Shown piece after piece: positions 1 to 8,641 of a stretch of DNA of 64,000 nt (position 1 is the first letter of the stretch; each line of letters starts with the position of its first letter). The translations under genes were made by a program, and so were the position numbers. The stretch comes from Sphingomonas alpina (GTDB taxonomy: Bacteria; Pseudomonadota; Alphaproteobacteria; Sphingomonadales; Sphingomonadaceae). The DNA is taken from assembly GCF_014490665.1 (NCBI RefSeq), contig NZ_CP061038.1, positions 3,162,001 through 3,226,000 of the forward strand, in the 5' to 3' direction. Under the pieces are notes generated by a model. That model did not search any database. It worked only from the letters and a program-made list of their open reading frames with translations, and was not told the origin of the DNA.

Positions 1-1
1 C

Positions 2-340
2 TTTTCCGATCGCGCCCTTGGCCGGGCCGGAATGGACTATGTCCCGGCGGCGCTCGTGACGCGCCATGCCGATTGGGCTGCGTTCGAGGCGCAGGTGACC
101 GGCAGGGTCGTCTTGCTGACGACCCGCGGCGGAGAACGCCTCGATACGGCGCGGTTCGCCTCCAACGATGTGTTGCTGATGGGATCGGAAGGCAGCGGCG
201 TTCCCGCCAATGTGCACACGCGCGCTGAGCTGGCGGTACGGATACCGCTTATGCCGGGCATGCGATCCTTGAACGTCGCGGTCGCGACGGGCATCGCGCT
301 CGGCGAAGCATTGCGGCAAACCGGAGGATATCCCGCGTGA
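2..340 (+). CDS. trmL: tRNA (cytidine(34)-2'-O)-methyltransferase TrmL, C-terminal part
   Basis: SPOUT-class methyltransferase that adds the 2'-O-methyl group to the wobble base of tRNA-Leu using S-adenosylmethionine. The open frame runs in from the left window edge, so the start is missing. The visible 113 codons carry the SPOUT knot signatures GSEGSGVP (around codon 60) and IPLMPGMRSLNVAVATGIAL near the C-terminus, which form the SAM-binding loops. It ends 4 bases into the hemF start (GTGA overlap), suggesting translational coupling. Family assignment is secure; the tRNA position follows from closest family resemblance. Confidence 0.88.
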   Translation, partial: FSDRALGRAGMDYVPAALVTRHADWAAFEAQVTGRVVLLTTRGGERLDTARFASNDVLLMGSEGSGVPANVHTRAELAVRIPLMPGMRSLNVAVATGIALGEALRQTGGYPA

Positions 341-1202
341 ACGAGACGGGCATCGAGATGGATATCGAAATGGATGGGGAACAGGCGCAGGCGCGCGGCT
401 GGTTCGAACAGCTGCGCGACCTGATCTGCGCCGAGTTCGAGCAGATCGAGCGCGAGGCGGGATCCGGCGCCAGCTTCGAGTATATCGCCTGGGATCGCGC
501 CGACCCTTCGGGCGCGCCCGGGGGGGTGGCGTACGCGGGGTGATGAAGGGCAAGGTGTTCGAGAAGGTCGGCGTCAACGTCTCGACCGTTGGCGGCACGT
601 TCGAGGGCGATTTCGCCAAATCGATCCATGGCGCTGGCGAGGATCCCAGCTTCTTCGCCACCGGCATCAGTCTGGTCGCACACATGGCCAACCCGCATGT
701 GCCGGCGGTACACATGAACACGCGCTTCCTGGTCACCACCAGGCGTTGGTTCGGGGGCGGGGCGGACCTCAATCCGCCGCTGCCGCGCGAGGAGGACACG
801 GCTGATTTCCACGCGGCGCTCAAGACCGCTTGCGATATCCATGACGCCGGCCATTATCCGCGCTTCAAAAAATGGGCCGACGATTATTTCTACATTCCGC
901 ATCGTGGAGTGCATCGCGGCGTCGGCGGCATTTTCTACGATCATCTGGAGGGCGATTTCGCCGCCAATTTCGCTTTCACCCAGGATGTCGGTCGAGCGTT
1001 TCTCGATACCTATCCCCGAATCGTGCGACGCCGGATGAATACCCCCTTCGACGATGCTGAGATTGCCGCAATGCGCGCGTGGCGCGGCCGTTATGCCGAA
1101 TTCAACCTGGTCTATGATCGCGGCACATTGTTCGGGCTCAAGACCGGCGGCAATATCGATGCGATCCTGATGAGCCTGCCGCCGGTCGCGACATGGGACT
1201 GA
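337..1202 (+). pseudogene. hemF: Oxygen-dependent coproporphyrinogen III oxidase, frameshifted
   Basis: HemF decarboxylates coproporphyrinogen III to protoporphyrinogen IX in aerobic heme synthesis. The first 67 codons (GTG start at 337, overlapping the trmL stop) read in one frame to a TGA at 541-543. The rest (from 540) reads in another frame and carries FEKVGVNVSTVGG, the substrate-site stretch HMNTRFLVT and WFGGGADLNP. Both halves together give about 288 residues, the usual HemF length. The break is at a run of seven G (490-496): one extra G would restore APGGGGVRGVMKGKVFEKVG. It may be a sequencing error, a real loss of function or slippage at the homopolymer. The downstream part could restart at 540 (GTG) or 543 (ATG) but would lack the N-terminus. 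Confidence 0.85.
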
Positions 1203-1801
1203 CGCCGGTCCCCGAAAGCGAGGTAGCAACGATCGTTACCACGCTGGAGATGCGCAAGCGTCCGCCCGCGCGCCTCCTGCCCGACTCGCGCCTGCAACTG
1301 GTGGTCTGGGATCGGCCAACATCCGACAAATATCGAGCCTTGTTCCGCCGGGTGGGCGCGCCCTGGCTATGGTTTTCGCGCCTGGTCATGGACGACGAGG
1401 CGCTGGTCCGGATCATTCACGATCCCGATGTCGCCATTTTCGCCATCATCGATCCGGCAGGGATTGAGGTCGGCATGCTCGAACTCGATTTCCGCGAACC
1501 GCGCACCTGCGAGCTATCCTATGTCGGGCTGGTCCCGGAACTTGCCGGACAGGGCCATGGCCGCTGGCTGATGGCGCAGGCACTGACCCGCGCCTGGATC
1601 AAAGGGATCGATCGTGTCTGGGTGCATACCTGCACGCTCGATCACCCGTCGGCGCTGGGTTTCTATCGCAAGTCCGGCTTCGCCCCCATCAAGCGCACCA
1701 TCGAGACGTTTCCCGACCCGCGCCTGACCGGCGCGCTGCCACGCGATGCAGCGCCTCAAATACCGATGTTCGACACCGGCCTCGACGCCAATCGCCGGTA
1801 G
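1193..1801 (+). CDS. GNAT family N-acetyltransferase
   Basis: Protein of 202 residues with a GNAT fold in its second half: a beta-strand LSYVGLVPELAGQGHG matching the acetyl-CoA motif A (Q/R-x-x-G-x-G/A, here QGHGRW), followed by an alpha-helix and the GFYRKSGFAPIKR motif near the C-terminus. It presumably transfers an acetyl group from acetyl-CoA to an amine; the substrate cannot be told. The start overlaps the end of hemF by 10 bases, so it is probably translated from the same mRNA. No signal peptide or membrane segment. Confidence 0.82.
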   Translation: MGLTPVPESEVATIVTTLEMRKRPPARLLPDSRLQLVVWDRPTSDKYRALFRRVGAPWLWFSRLVMDDEALVRIIHDPDVAIFAIIDPAGIEVGMLELDFREPRTCELSYVGLVPELAGQGHGRWLMAQALTRAWIKGIDRVWVHTCTLDHPSALGFYRKSGFAPIKRTIETFPDPRLTGALPRDAAPQIPMFDTGLDANRR

Positions 1802-2535
1802 AGCGCCACCTGGATCAGGATCGCGGCAACCACCCCGGCCGACAGGATCGCGGCTGTCGCCGCATCGATGATGATCGCAATCACCGGATTCGCCATCGGC
1901 GCACCATCAAGGCTGGCGCCGATCAAGGCCAATGGCAGGGCAAAGAGAAAACCGCCGAAAATGGCGATGCACGCCAGCCCGGTCAGTGGAAGACCCATCC
2001 CCTGCGTCGATGCCCAGCTGCGACGGAAGGTTGCGAGAATGCCGATCGGCTGCTCGGCGACGAACGCCGGCGTCACAAGCAACAACCTGCCGGCCAGATA
2101 CAAGGCGGGGAGAATGAGCAACGGCGAGGCCTTCACGAATAATTCGAGCGGCAGCGCCAACAGGATCGCGACGACGATATAGCGAGGCAGAAGGCGCACA
2201 GCCGATCCCAACGCCGCCCTGGTGTCCGGCCGATGGCTGCCCAGATACATGATGGTCAGTGCAAGCACGCCGAACAGGGTGACGAGCGAAATCACCACTG
2301 GCCCTGTGCCATAGGTCAGAAACCATTGCTGACTGGCCGCAGTATAGGATTGAAGGGCAGCCTCCTTGGCCTCGAATCCGGGAAAAACCGGCGGCGCAAC
2401 AAAGGACGGCGTCAGCACGAGAACGGCAAAGCGCGGCAGGAAGAAAATCAACCCGGCAACCCGAATCAGCAGATCTCGATCGGCCTTCCACATCGTCCAT
2501 GCGTCGGCGAGCGCGCCCGCCATATTATTTTTCAT
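1756..2535 (-). CDS. Polytopic membrane protein of unknown function
   Basis: Protein of 259 residues with about six hydrophobic segments (near residues 24-45, 78-98, 116-150, 185-210, 220-245). No catalytic motif was recognised. Its 3' end overlaps the acetyltransferase gene on the other strand by 46 bases. The next gene upstream on the same strand (2566-3390) encodes a protein of similar size and hydrophobic pattern, so the two look like paralogous or functionally paired membrane proteins, resembling the loosely defined YciC-like/GDPD-membrane-domain type. Function unknown. Confidence 0.75.
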   Translation of the reverse strand: MKNNMAGALADAWTMWKADRDLLIRVAGLIFFLPRFAVLVLTPSFVAPPVFPGFEAKEAALQSYTAASQQWFLTYGTGPVVISLVTLFGVLALTIMYLGSHRPDTRAALGSAVRLLPRYIVVAILLALPLELFVKASPLLILPALYLAGRLLLVTPAFVAEQPIGILATFRRSWASTQGMGLPLTGLACIAIFGGFLFALPLALIGASLDGAPMANPVIAIIIDAATAAILSAGVVAAILIQVALYRRLASRPVSNIGI

Positions 2536-2565
2536 CGGAATCCGTTTTTCATTTCACGTCGCGCT

Positions 2566-3390
2566 TCATGCCGATTCAACAATGGCTTCCCGCCGGTCGC
2601 GGACCGCCAGGTACAATTTGGCGGTGAAGGCGGAGTATAGCACGATAAAGGCTGTGGTCACTGCGCCGACCAGGACCGATGTCAGCACTGTCGCGACGGA
2701 AATATCGCCCTCTCCTCCCATCGCCAGCCGCAGGATCGACCCGAAGACCAATTGCGCGGCAATGATCGCGACGCCGGCGACGACGCCGAACAGGATCGTC
2801 ACACCAATGATCTTCCAGACGATACCGCGCGTCAGGATGAATGACCGGCGGAACACCCCCATGCCGCGCCGTTCCCAGACGATGATCGGGTAGATCAGGC
2901 CAAGGCGCGCGGCGATCCAGCACCCCGCCACCGTCAATATCAGGAGATAGATGGCGATAAAGCCGGCGACGCCCGAGGGCAGGTCCTGCTTGCTCCCCGC
3001 CACGGCCGCGGCAAAATCGAAACCCGCAAGACCCATCGCCACGCCGATCGGAGCGATCAGAAACATTGATGCGATGAGCAGCAGCAACATGATACCGATC
3101 GCCGGCGCCACGCGCTTGTTGGCCACGTGGATCGCCGCCGGACGCCCCGCCGCCGGATCGATCGCCAGCGCGATGATTGCGATCTGGCCCCAGAGCGAGA
3201 GGATCGCCGCTACATACCAGATGATGTTGATCGCCACCGCCGCCGAAGGCGCGGTCCTGGCCAGCGGCTGAAGATTGGATTGCAGGGACAACGGCAGGAA
3301 AATCGCAAACAATGCAATAGGTACGATCGCCGAAAGATTATCGCTCAAAAACTCGGTCGCGCGATCCCAGACATTACCCATGTTGACCAT
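2566..3390 (-). CDS. Polytopic membrane protein of unknown function
   Basis: Protein of 274 residues with six or more hydrophobic segments and the cytoplasmic-looking stretch [20 protein letters not shown] between two of them, a pattern common in the broad YciC-like/GDPD-membrane-domain proteins. It lies 30 bases upstream of the other membrane protein gene and is probably cotranscribed with it. It is divergent from lipB; the shared upstream gap is only about 90 bases. No active-site residues are apparent, and the function is not known. Confidence 0.75.
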   Translation of the reverse strand: MVNMGNVWDRATEFLSDNLSAIVPIALFAIFLPLSLQSNLQPLARTAPSAAVAINIIWYVAAILSLWGQIAIIALAIDPAAGRPAAIHVANKRVAPAIGIMLLLLIASMFLIAPIGVAMGLAGFDFAAAVAGSKQDLPSGVAGFIAIYLLILTVAGCWIAARLGLIYPIIVWERRGMGVFRRSFILTRGIVWKIIGVTILFGVVAGVAIIAAQLVFGSILRLAMGGEGDISVATVLTSVLVGAVTTAFIVLYSAFTAKLYLAVRDRREAIVESA

Positions 3391-3477
3391 GATCAGATGC
3401 GACTCCCGGGCGCGTCGTTCGCGCTTGGTCTGCTGTTAGCCCAGGCGCGGCGCGCTTGCCAATGCTTGCACAAGCGC

Positions 3478-4167
3478 ATGTGCTGGCCCAATTGCACCGA
3501 TGTGGGTAGCTTTCTTGACGACATCGAATGGCGCGTCGCGCCGCAGCCGGTAGGCTATACCGACGCGCTGGCCGAAATGGAGGGACGCGCGCAGGACGTG
3601 GCCGGCGGGTCGGCGCGCGAACTGGCCTGGCTGCTCGAACATCCCCCGGTCTATACCGCCGGCACCAGCGCCGACCCGGCCGAGCTGATCAACCCGCGTT
3701 TCCCGGTAATCGATGCAGGGCGCGGCGGGCGCTATACCTATCACGGCCCTGGGCAGCGGATTGGCTATATCGTGCTCGATCTCAACAAGCGTGGGCGCGA
3801 TGTGCGCCGTTTCGTCCATGCGCTCGAAGGCTGGGTGATCGACGCCCTGGGCGTGATCGGGATCGAGGCATTTCGCGCCCCGGGCCGGATCGGCATCTGG
3901 ACGCTCGACGCGGGGCGCGAGGCGAAGATCGGAGCGATCGGGGTGCGCGTGAAGAAATGGGTCACGATGCATGGGTTTTCCGTCAACCTGTCCCCGGACC
4001 TCTCGCATTTCGGCGGAATCGTCCCGTGCGGCCTCGCCGAGTTTCCCGTGACCAGCGCCAGGACCCTCGGAAAACCAACGGATTTTGCAACCTTTGACGC
4101 GGCCCTTGCGTTGAGCGCCGACACGTTCCTTGAAACAGTTTCTTCACCACGAGAAAACTGGGCTTGA
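3478..4167 (+). CDS. lipB: Lipoyl(octanoyl) transferase LipB
   Basis: Transfers octanoyl from acyl carrier protein to lipoyl-domain lysines of 2-oxoacid dehydrogenases and the glycine cleavage H protein, the first step of endogenous lipoate synthesis. The 229-residue product has the family signature [20 protein letters not shown], the lysine region [12 protein letters not shown] (around 150-160) and the catalytic cysteine in FGGIVPCGL (about residue 184). ATG at 3478 gives a normal family length; the open frame extends further upstream into antisense of the membrane protein gene, which I do not accept as coding. GTG at 3502 is an alternative start. Confidence 0.93.
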   Translation: MCWPNCTDVGSFLDDIEWRVAPQPVGYTDALAEMEGRAQDVAGGSARELAWLLEHPPVYTAGTSADPAELINPRFPVIDAGRGGRYTYHGPGQRIGYIVLDLNKRGRDVRRFVHALEGWVIDALGVIGIEAFRAPGRIGIWTLDAGREAKIGAIGVRVKKWVTMHGFSVNLSPDLSHFGGIVPCGLAEFPVTSARTLGKPTDFATFDAALALSADTFLETVSSPRENWA

Positions 4168-4192
4168 GGCACACCCGTATTAAGTCTAATGT
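4164..4192 (+). promoter_or_regulatory. Sigma70-type promoter of the small lipoprotein gene
   Basis: TTGAGG (4164-4169) and TAATGT (4187-4192) are separated by 17 bases, a good housekeeping-type spacing. The -35 box overlaps the lipB stop codon. The short direct repeat GTATTAAG follows at about 4177 and 4208. It would drive the gene at 4257 with a leader of about 60 bases. Confidence 0.45.
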
Positions 4193-4256
4193 CCACCACG
4201 GTTTGGGTATTAAGGTCTCGAGGCCATCCAGATCCATTATCTAGGGAGCTTTCCAA

Positions 4257-4517
4257 ATGCGTGCATTCATCACCAAAGCCATGATCGTTGGCGCGGCTCT
4301 GGCGGTTTCGGCCTGCGGTCCGACCACCACGACGACCACCGACAACACGTTGGTTACCGATCTGAACGCCACCGAAGGCATGGACACCATGACCTCGGAC
4401 AACATGACCGCAGTCGACGGCGCGGGCACCGACAATGGCGCGGCTCTGGCGAACGACACCGTTGTGTCGAACGAAACCGTTGTGTCGAACTCGACGACGA
4501 CCACGAACGCAAACTAA
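4257..4517 (+). CDS. Small Thr/Asn-rich lipoprotein
   Basis: Protein of 86 residues beginning with a lipoprotein signal: positively charged start, hydrophobic core, and lipobox AVSAC with the lipidated Cys at about residue 20. The mature part is almost entirely Thr, Asn, Asp, Ser and Ala with no predicted fold, ending in an STTTTNAN tail. A good ribosome-binding site (AGGGAG) lies 8-9 bases upstream, the gene has its own promoter and a strong terminator, so it is a monocistronic unit. Probably a surface or periplasmic lipoprotein; function unknown. Confidence 0.8.
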   Translation: MRAFITKAMIVGAALAVSACGPTTTTTTDNTLVTDLNATEGMDTMTSDNMTAVDGAGTDNGAALANDTVVSNETVVSNSTTTTNAN

Positions 4518-4542
4518 TCGACCCTCGGGTTGTTAGGTTCGG

Positions 4543-4571
4543 GGGCCGTCCGGGAAACCGGGCGGCCCTTT
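4543..4571 (+). terminator. Rho-independent terminator of the small lipoprotein gene
   Basis: GGGCCGTCCGG (4543-4553), loop GAAA, CCGGGCGGCCC (4558-4568), one G-T wobble in an 11-bp stem, followed by TTTCGATT. Confidence 0.75.
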
Positions 4572-4707
4572 CGATTCCAGTTCCGTGGATCGGCGATGGC
4601 CTGGGCGATGATCCAGCGCGCTGTAACATATGGAATCATGGTAAAAATGCTTGGGACCGCGCACAAAAGGCCCTAACCGGTGCTGGTGCGGCTGTGAGAG
4701 GTTAGTG

Positions 4708-5397
4708 ATGACTGTGGTGCGTATTCTTGTTGCGGCCTTCATGGCCACCGGTACGCTCGCCGCGGCACCGGCGTCGGCGCAATTCTTCATGGCTTCCCGC
4801 GACTTCAGTGGTGCACCGGTGCGCGGCGACGAGCCCGGCATCGGGATCGACTTGCCCGGCGCGACCGACGCGGAACTTCGCGCATCGCTTGTCTGGAGCC
4901 TGCGCGCCGCGTTGAACATCTCCGCATTGCAATGCCAGTTCGAACCGACCTTGCTGACAGTCCCGAACTACAACGCGATGCTGCGCGACCACCGCGACGA
5001 ATTGAAGACCACCTACGATACGCTCGCCAAATATTTTATCCGCATCAACAAGGCGAAGGGCCCCAAAGCCGGCCAGCTGGCGCTCGATCAGTTCGGAACG
5101 CGCATCTATGGCAGTTTCTCGACCGCTTCAGCGCAGTTCGGCTTCTGCCAAACGGCCGCCTTGGTCGGCCGCGAAGCGATCTTTGCACCACGCGGGTCGC
5201 TGCACGAAGTCGCGAGCAACCGGATGCGCTCCTTGCGCAACAGCCTGATCCCCTATGGCGAACAGCGCTTTCCCCGCGGCATGCGCTTCGACCGCCGCAT
5301 GATCCTGCCCCGTCTCGATGCGATATGCTGGACCAAACAAGGCATATGGAACCCGAAAAAATGCGGTCCGGATGTTCAATGGGTGACGCGCTACTAG
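4708..5397 (+). CDS. Exported protein of unknown function
   Basis: ATG at 4708 is preceded by GAGAGG and opens a typical signal peptide (MTVVRILVAAFMATGTLAAAPASA, cut near residue 25). The mature protein of about 205 residues has four cysteines, suggesting disulfides in the periplasm, and a mixed helical character (ALQCQFEPTLLTVPNYNAML, LDQFGTRIYGSF). I recognise no enzyme motif. The gene stands alone and converges on queE; the intergenic gap holds copy A of the 88-nt element. Confidence 0.75.
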   Translation: MTVVRILVAAFMATGTLAAAPASAQFFMASRDFSGAPVRGDEPGIGIDLPGATDAELRASLVWSLRAALNISALQCQFEPTLLTVPNYNAMLRDHRDELKTTYDTLAKYFIRINKAKGPKAGQLALDQFGTRIYGSFSTASAQFGFCQTAALVGREAIFAPRGSLHEVASNRMRSLRNSLIPYGEQRFPRGMRFDRRMILPRLDAICWTKQGIWNPKKCGPDVQWVTRY

Positions 5398-5529
5398 GGA
5401 TATCGAGCGCCGATTGCGGCTCAGATCCACACGGAGAAAGAGCGCGCCGGTATCAGTCCGGCGAGCGATGACATGCCCGATCCTGTATGAAGGTTGGATC
5501 GCCGCAGCTGAGCCGCGTGAGCGAGCGAC

Positions 5530-5617
5530 GAGAGATATGGGACACCGGTTGTTGCATATCTCGTCTGGCGTCGGCCCGACGAGAATCAAATAAATCAATT
5601 ATATATCAGGTATTTAA
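5530..5617 (-). repeat. 88-nt structured intergenic element, copy A
   Basis: Read on the minus strand it starts TTAAATACCTGATATATAA and ends in the hairpin GAGATATG (5562-5555) ... CATATCTC (5539-5532) whose loop holds CCGGTGT. Between them lies a second hairpin, CGTCGGGCCGACG (5581-5569), a perfect 6-bp stem. Same length and architecture as copies at 22349 and 32632. It lies between two convergent genes (4708-5397 plus, queE minus). The rest of this roughly 290-base gap shows no gene. Confidence 0.75.
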
Positions 5618-5685
5618 CTAGATACCACTGCCCTCAGGCATGACAATCGGGCCAGCACGAGGCCCAGCCTTGCCTGCTGAAAAGC

Positions 5686-6318
5686 TCAGCGCAATCCCAG
5701 CAATTTGTGCGTCTGGATCGTGAGCCGCCAGTGCGGGCGATCCATGACCAGCGCGATCGCCGCCGCATGATTGGCGACCGCCTGCAGATTATCCATCGGT
5801 TGCAGCAGGAAATGATCGAAATCCCAGCGCTCGATTTCGTCCAGGTCGGTGCCGGCCTGTGGCCAGACCAGCTTCAGCTCGTCGCCTGAGCGCTGAACGA
5901 CCTCGCTTCCTGCCTTGGGGCTGATGCAGACCCAGTCGATGCCGGGGTGAACGGGCAAGGTGCCGTTGCTTTCGATCGCGATCTCGAAATCGCGTGCATG
6001 CAGCGCATCGACCAGCGCGTCATCGACCTGAAGCATGGGCTCGCCCCCAGTCAGCACAACGAAGAGACTGGTATCTCCCTCACCCCAGAAGCCGAGCGCG
6101 GCTTCGGCAAGTGCGTCGGCCGTGGCGAATTTCGCGCCACCCAACCCATCCACGCCGACGAAATCGGTATCGCAAAACTGGCAGATCGCGCTCGCCCGGT
6201 CCTGCTCGCGGCCCGACCAGAGGTTGCAACCGGCAAAACGCACGAACACGGCGCGCCGTCCGGCGTTCACGCCCTCGCCCTGCAGGGTGAGGAACATCTC
6301 CTTGACGGCATAGCTCAT
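5686..6318 (-). CDS. queE: 7-carboxy-7-deazaguanine synthase QueE
   Basis: Radical SAM enzyme converting 6-carboxytetrahydropterin to 7-carboxy-7-deazaguanine in queuosine synthesis. The 210-residue protein starts MSYAVKEMFLTLQGEG; the cluster cysteines are in FAGCNLW (Cys about 31) and AICQFCDTDF (CxxC about 46-49), with a longer insertion between the first and second Cys than in classical CX3CX2C enzymes, as is usual in this QueE subgroup. LTGGEPMLQ is the SAM-contacting GGE motif. It is 12 bases downstream of queC, clearly one operon. Confidence 0.93.
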   Translation of the reverse strand: MSYAVKEMFLTLQGEGVNAGRRAVFVRFAGCNLWSGREQDRASAICQFCDTDFVGVDGLGGAKFATADALAEAALGFWGEGDTSLFVVLTGGEPMLQVDDALVDALHARDFEIAIESNGTLPVHPGIDWVCISPKAGSEVVQRSGDELKLVWPQAGTDLDEIERWDFDHFLLQPMDNLQAVANHAAAIALVMDRPHWRLTIQTHKLLGLR

Positions 6319-6330
6319 GTCGAACGGGCC

Positions 6331-7020
6331 TTAGGGAATAACGGCATAGGCGGTCGGATCGGGCAGGCCCGCATCCTGAAAGCCCTTCGAGCGCAACCGG
6401 CAGGAATCGCAGCGCCCGCAATGCAGCCCGCCGGGCGCCGGGTCATAGCAGGACCAGCTGACGCCGGCATCGAGCCCGAGCCGGGCGGCTTCGCGCACGA
6501 TATCGGCTTTGCTCATATGCTGCAGCGGTGCGTGGATGCGGAATGGTGCGCCTTCGACGCCGGCCTTGGTGGCGAGTTCCGCCAAGGCCTCGAACGCGGC
6601 AATGAATTCGGGGCGGCAATCGGGATAGCCCGAATAATCCAGCGCATTGACCCCGATATACAGATCACGCGCGCCAGCCGCCTCCGCCCAGCCCAGCGCA
6701 AGGCTGAGGAAGATCGTGTTGCGCGCCGGGACATAGGTGACCGGAATCCCCGCCTCGACACCCGTCTTGGGCACATCGATATCCGCGGTCAGCGCCGACC
6801 CGCCGAACGCGGACAGGTCGAGCGGCATGACGATATGGCGTTCCGCACCGAGCAGATGGGCAATGCGCCGCGCCGCGGCGAGCTCGACATGGTGGCGCTG
6901 GTTATAATCCATCGACAGCGCAAGCAGCCGGTGTCCGTCCTCGCGCGCGCGCGCCGCCGCGACCATCGAATCAAGGCCGCCCGAGATCAGGACGACCGCA
7001 TAAGTATCTGCAGATGTCAT
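6331..7020 (-). CDS. queC: 7-cyano-7-deazaguanine synthase QueC
   Basis: ATP-dependent conversion of 7-carboxy-7-deazaguanine to preQ0. The PP-loop SGGLDS is at about residues 12-17; the zinc-binding cysteines are at the C-terminus ([15 protein letters not shown]). ATG at 7020 gives [18 protein letters not shown]; an in-frame codon 39 bases upstream exists but lies in the leader and is less likely. Queuosine genes queC and queE are adjacent; queD was not seen in the window. A structured leader with a terminator-like hairpin precedes the gene. Confidence 0.94.
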   Translation of the reverse strand: MTSADTYAVVLISGGLDSMVAAARAREDGHRLLALSMDYNQRHHVELAAARRIAHLLGAERHIVMPLDLSAFGGSALTADIDVPKTGVEAGIPVTYVPARNTIFLSLALGWAEAAGARDLYIGVNALDYSGYPDCRPEFIAAFEALAELATKAGVEGAPFRIHAPLQHMSKADIVREAARLGLDAGVSWSCYDPAPGGLHCGRCDSCRLRSKGFQDAGLPDPTAYAVIP

Positions 7021-7067
7021 TATGCGACCCGCGCTAGGACCATTGACCCGCCACCGCAACCCTGAGC

Positions 7068-7152
7068 AAAAAAACGGGCCGCCCGTAAGCGACCCAGGGG
7101 TGGCTCCTCCCGGAGCCCTCTAGGGAAGAAAGCGTGCCCGTAAATGACACGC
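7068..7152 (-). promoter_or_regulatory. Structured leader upstream of queC ending in a terminator-like hairpin
   Basis: On the minus strand, three hairpins follow one another: GCGTG/CACGC (7152-7132), GGCTCC-GGGA-GGAGCC with a GNRA-type tetraloop (7117-7102), and ACGGGC/GCCCGT (7086-7074) followed directly by seven T (7074-7068). It lies between the stop at 7186 and the queC start at 7020. It could be an attenuator or riboswitch-like leader of queC-queE, a terminator of the upstream gene, or a small RNA. It does not match preQ1-I by eye. Confidence 0.5.
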
Positions 7153-7185
7153 AAGATTCCTATCATCCTGACGGTAAACAAGCTC

Positions 7186-7614
7186 TTAACGGGACGCAGT
7201 TCCGGCGCCGCATGCGCCGGTCCGACGCGCTTCATAGCTCATGTCGAACGGCGCACCGTCGGCGATCCCCTGCGTCTGCAGCTTGAACAGACGCCCCGTT
7301 TCGACGGTAATGGTGGTGCGTCCATGCCCCGAACCCGGACAGGTATAATGGACGATCGCCGAATTGGCCGTATCGGCAACGACGAACCGCGAGCATTGCG
7401 CCTTGCCGTGCTGAAGCTGGAGCAGGACGCGCGGATCGGCGACGCACAGGCTGCGCGAACCGGGTCCGCCGACTTCACGCAGCTGCCACTGCCCCTGTTC
7501 GATCGCATCGAGCGCAGCGAGATGCGGTGCTGCGGCAGGCCCTTCGGCAGCAGCGACACCACCCAGAAACAGCAGCCCGAACAGTGCCGGGCGGATCATC
7601 GTCGAAACCCGCAT
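7186..7614 (-). CDS. Small exported protein, DUF3617-like
   Basis: Protein of 142 residues with a signal peptide (hydrophobic stretch around residues 7-22, cut after AEG/AA). The mature part starts with a GQWQLREV strand, has three cysteines (SLCVAD, AQCSRF, YTCPG plus a late GAC), and a TTITVETGRLFKLQTQG segment. The pattern of a GxW opening, spaced Cys and beta-strands with polar repeats resembles the periplasmic DUF3617 family; role unknown. Upstream on the same strand is hslO, 115 bases away. Confidence 0.65.
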   Translation of the reverse strand: MRVSTMIRPALFGLLFLGGVAAAEGPAAAPHLAALDAIEQGQWQLREVGGPGSRSLCVADPRVLLQLQHGKAQCSRFVVADTANSAIVHYTCPGSGHGRTTITVETGRLFKLQTQGIADGAPFDMSYEARRTGACGAGTASR

Positions 7615-7710
7615 CTTCTCAATTCCACCCGTCGATGGCCGCGAACTACGCGGCTCCTATCGGCACCCCCTCGCCATTTGGGGAACGTGCCGGAGACTTA
7701 CAATAACGGT

Positions 7711-7755
7711 CACGAAACGACATTGATTGTCACAAAACGACATTTGTCACGGCGA
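7711..7755 (-). repeat. Short direct repeats across the hslO stop codon
   Basis: On the minus strand GTGACAA-ATGTCGTTTT is followed by GTGACAATCAATGTCGTTTC and then GTGACCG. The repeat begins inside the last codons of hslO and continues past its TGA. It could be a binding site for the gene at 7186-7614 or merely a tandem duplication. Confidence 0.4.
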
Positions 7756-8641
7756 CAGGAAATTTTTGTGCGCAAAAGGCGCAATCGACCGTGATCATGC
7801 CGTCGTCCCCCGCCATGGCGCGCTGCTCCTCGACCGGAAACTTGCCCAACACCTGCGCGATATACTCCGGCGAGCAACGGCAACCCCGCGTCATCGCAAC
7901 CTCCGACAGCAGGCGTACCTCGTCTTCCTCGTTGAACAATCGCCAGATCAGCGTTTCGAGCGACAAGACCGGATCGGCGAGTTCGTCGATGCCCATCGTC
8001 CCGCCGAGAATCGCGACATGCTCCCATTCCGGATGGTCGAGCCGCGTATGGAGGCGCTCACGCCCCTCCTCGCCCTCAGGCAGATGCTGCAGGAACAGCC
8101 CGCCCGCGACATGGCTGCCATCGGCACGGCGCGCAATGCCGAGCTTGACCAGGGTCGGTATCTGTTCCGACTGGACGAAATAATTCTGCGCCGCCTGCGC
8201 CAGCGTATCGCCGTCGAGCGGCACAATGCCCTGATAACGCTCGCGGGTAGCCGCCTGATCGAAGGTGATCGCGAGATAGCCGGCGCCGAACAGCGCGAAC
8301 AGGCTCGGCTGTTCCGGTCCTGCCGCGAGGCGCTCTGCGTCGAAATCGACATAACCGCGCAACTCGCCGCCCTTGTAATCGCACACCAGCAGCTTGACCA
8401 CGCCACCATCGGTCTGCGCCTGCAGGGTCAGCTGGCCGCCGGCATCCTTCAGGGTCGAGCCGATCAGCGCGGCAAGCGTCAGCGCCTCCGCCAGCAAAGC
8501 CTCGATCGCGGGCGGATAGGCATGCGCGGCGAGAATCGTATCGAGCACCGGTCCGAGCCGCACGATCCGCCCACGCGCATGCCGCGCCGGAATGGTGAAA
8601 CCGAGCGCGCGGTCGGTGTCGCTAATGTTATCGTCTTCCAT
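7730..8641 (-). CDS. hslO: Redox-regulated chaperonin Hsp33
   Basis: Hsp33 is a cytosolic holdase activated by oxidation of a zinc-bound cysteine cluster. The 303-residue protein has the N-terminal domain from about 10 to 230 and the C-terminal redox switch GCRCSPEYI (CxC) and CAFCAQKF (CxxC). ATG at 8641 gives MEDDNISDTDRALGF; the frame remains open upstream only because it reads through the dispersed inverted repeat (SRRSGIPAFAGMT), which is not coding. The start codon touches the repeat edge, so the repeat forms the 5' untranslated region or promoter neighbourhood. Confidence 0.93.
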   Translation of the reverse strand: MEDDNISDTDRALGFTIPARHARGRIVRLGPVLDTILAAHAYPPAIEALLAEALTLAALIGSTLKDAGGQLTLQAQTDGGVVKLLVCDYKGGELRGYVDFDAERLAAGPEQPSLFALFGAGYLAITFDQAATRERYQGIVPLDGDTLAQAAQNYFVQSEQIPTLVKLGIARRADGSHVAGGLFLQHLPEGEEGRERLHTRLDHPEWEHVAILGGTMGIDELADPVLSLETLIWRLFNEEDEVRLLSEVAMTRGCRCSPEYIAQVLGKFPVEEQRAMAGDDGMITVDCAFCAQKFPVAVTNVVL

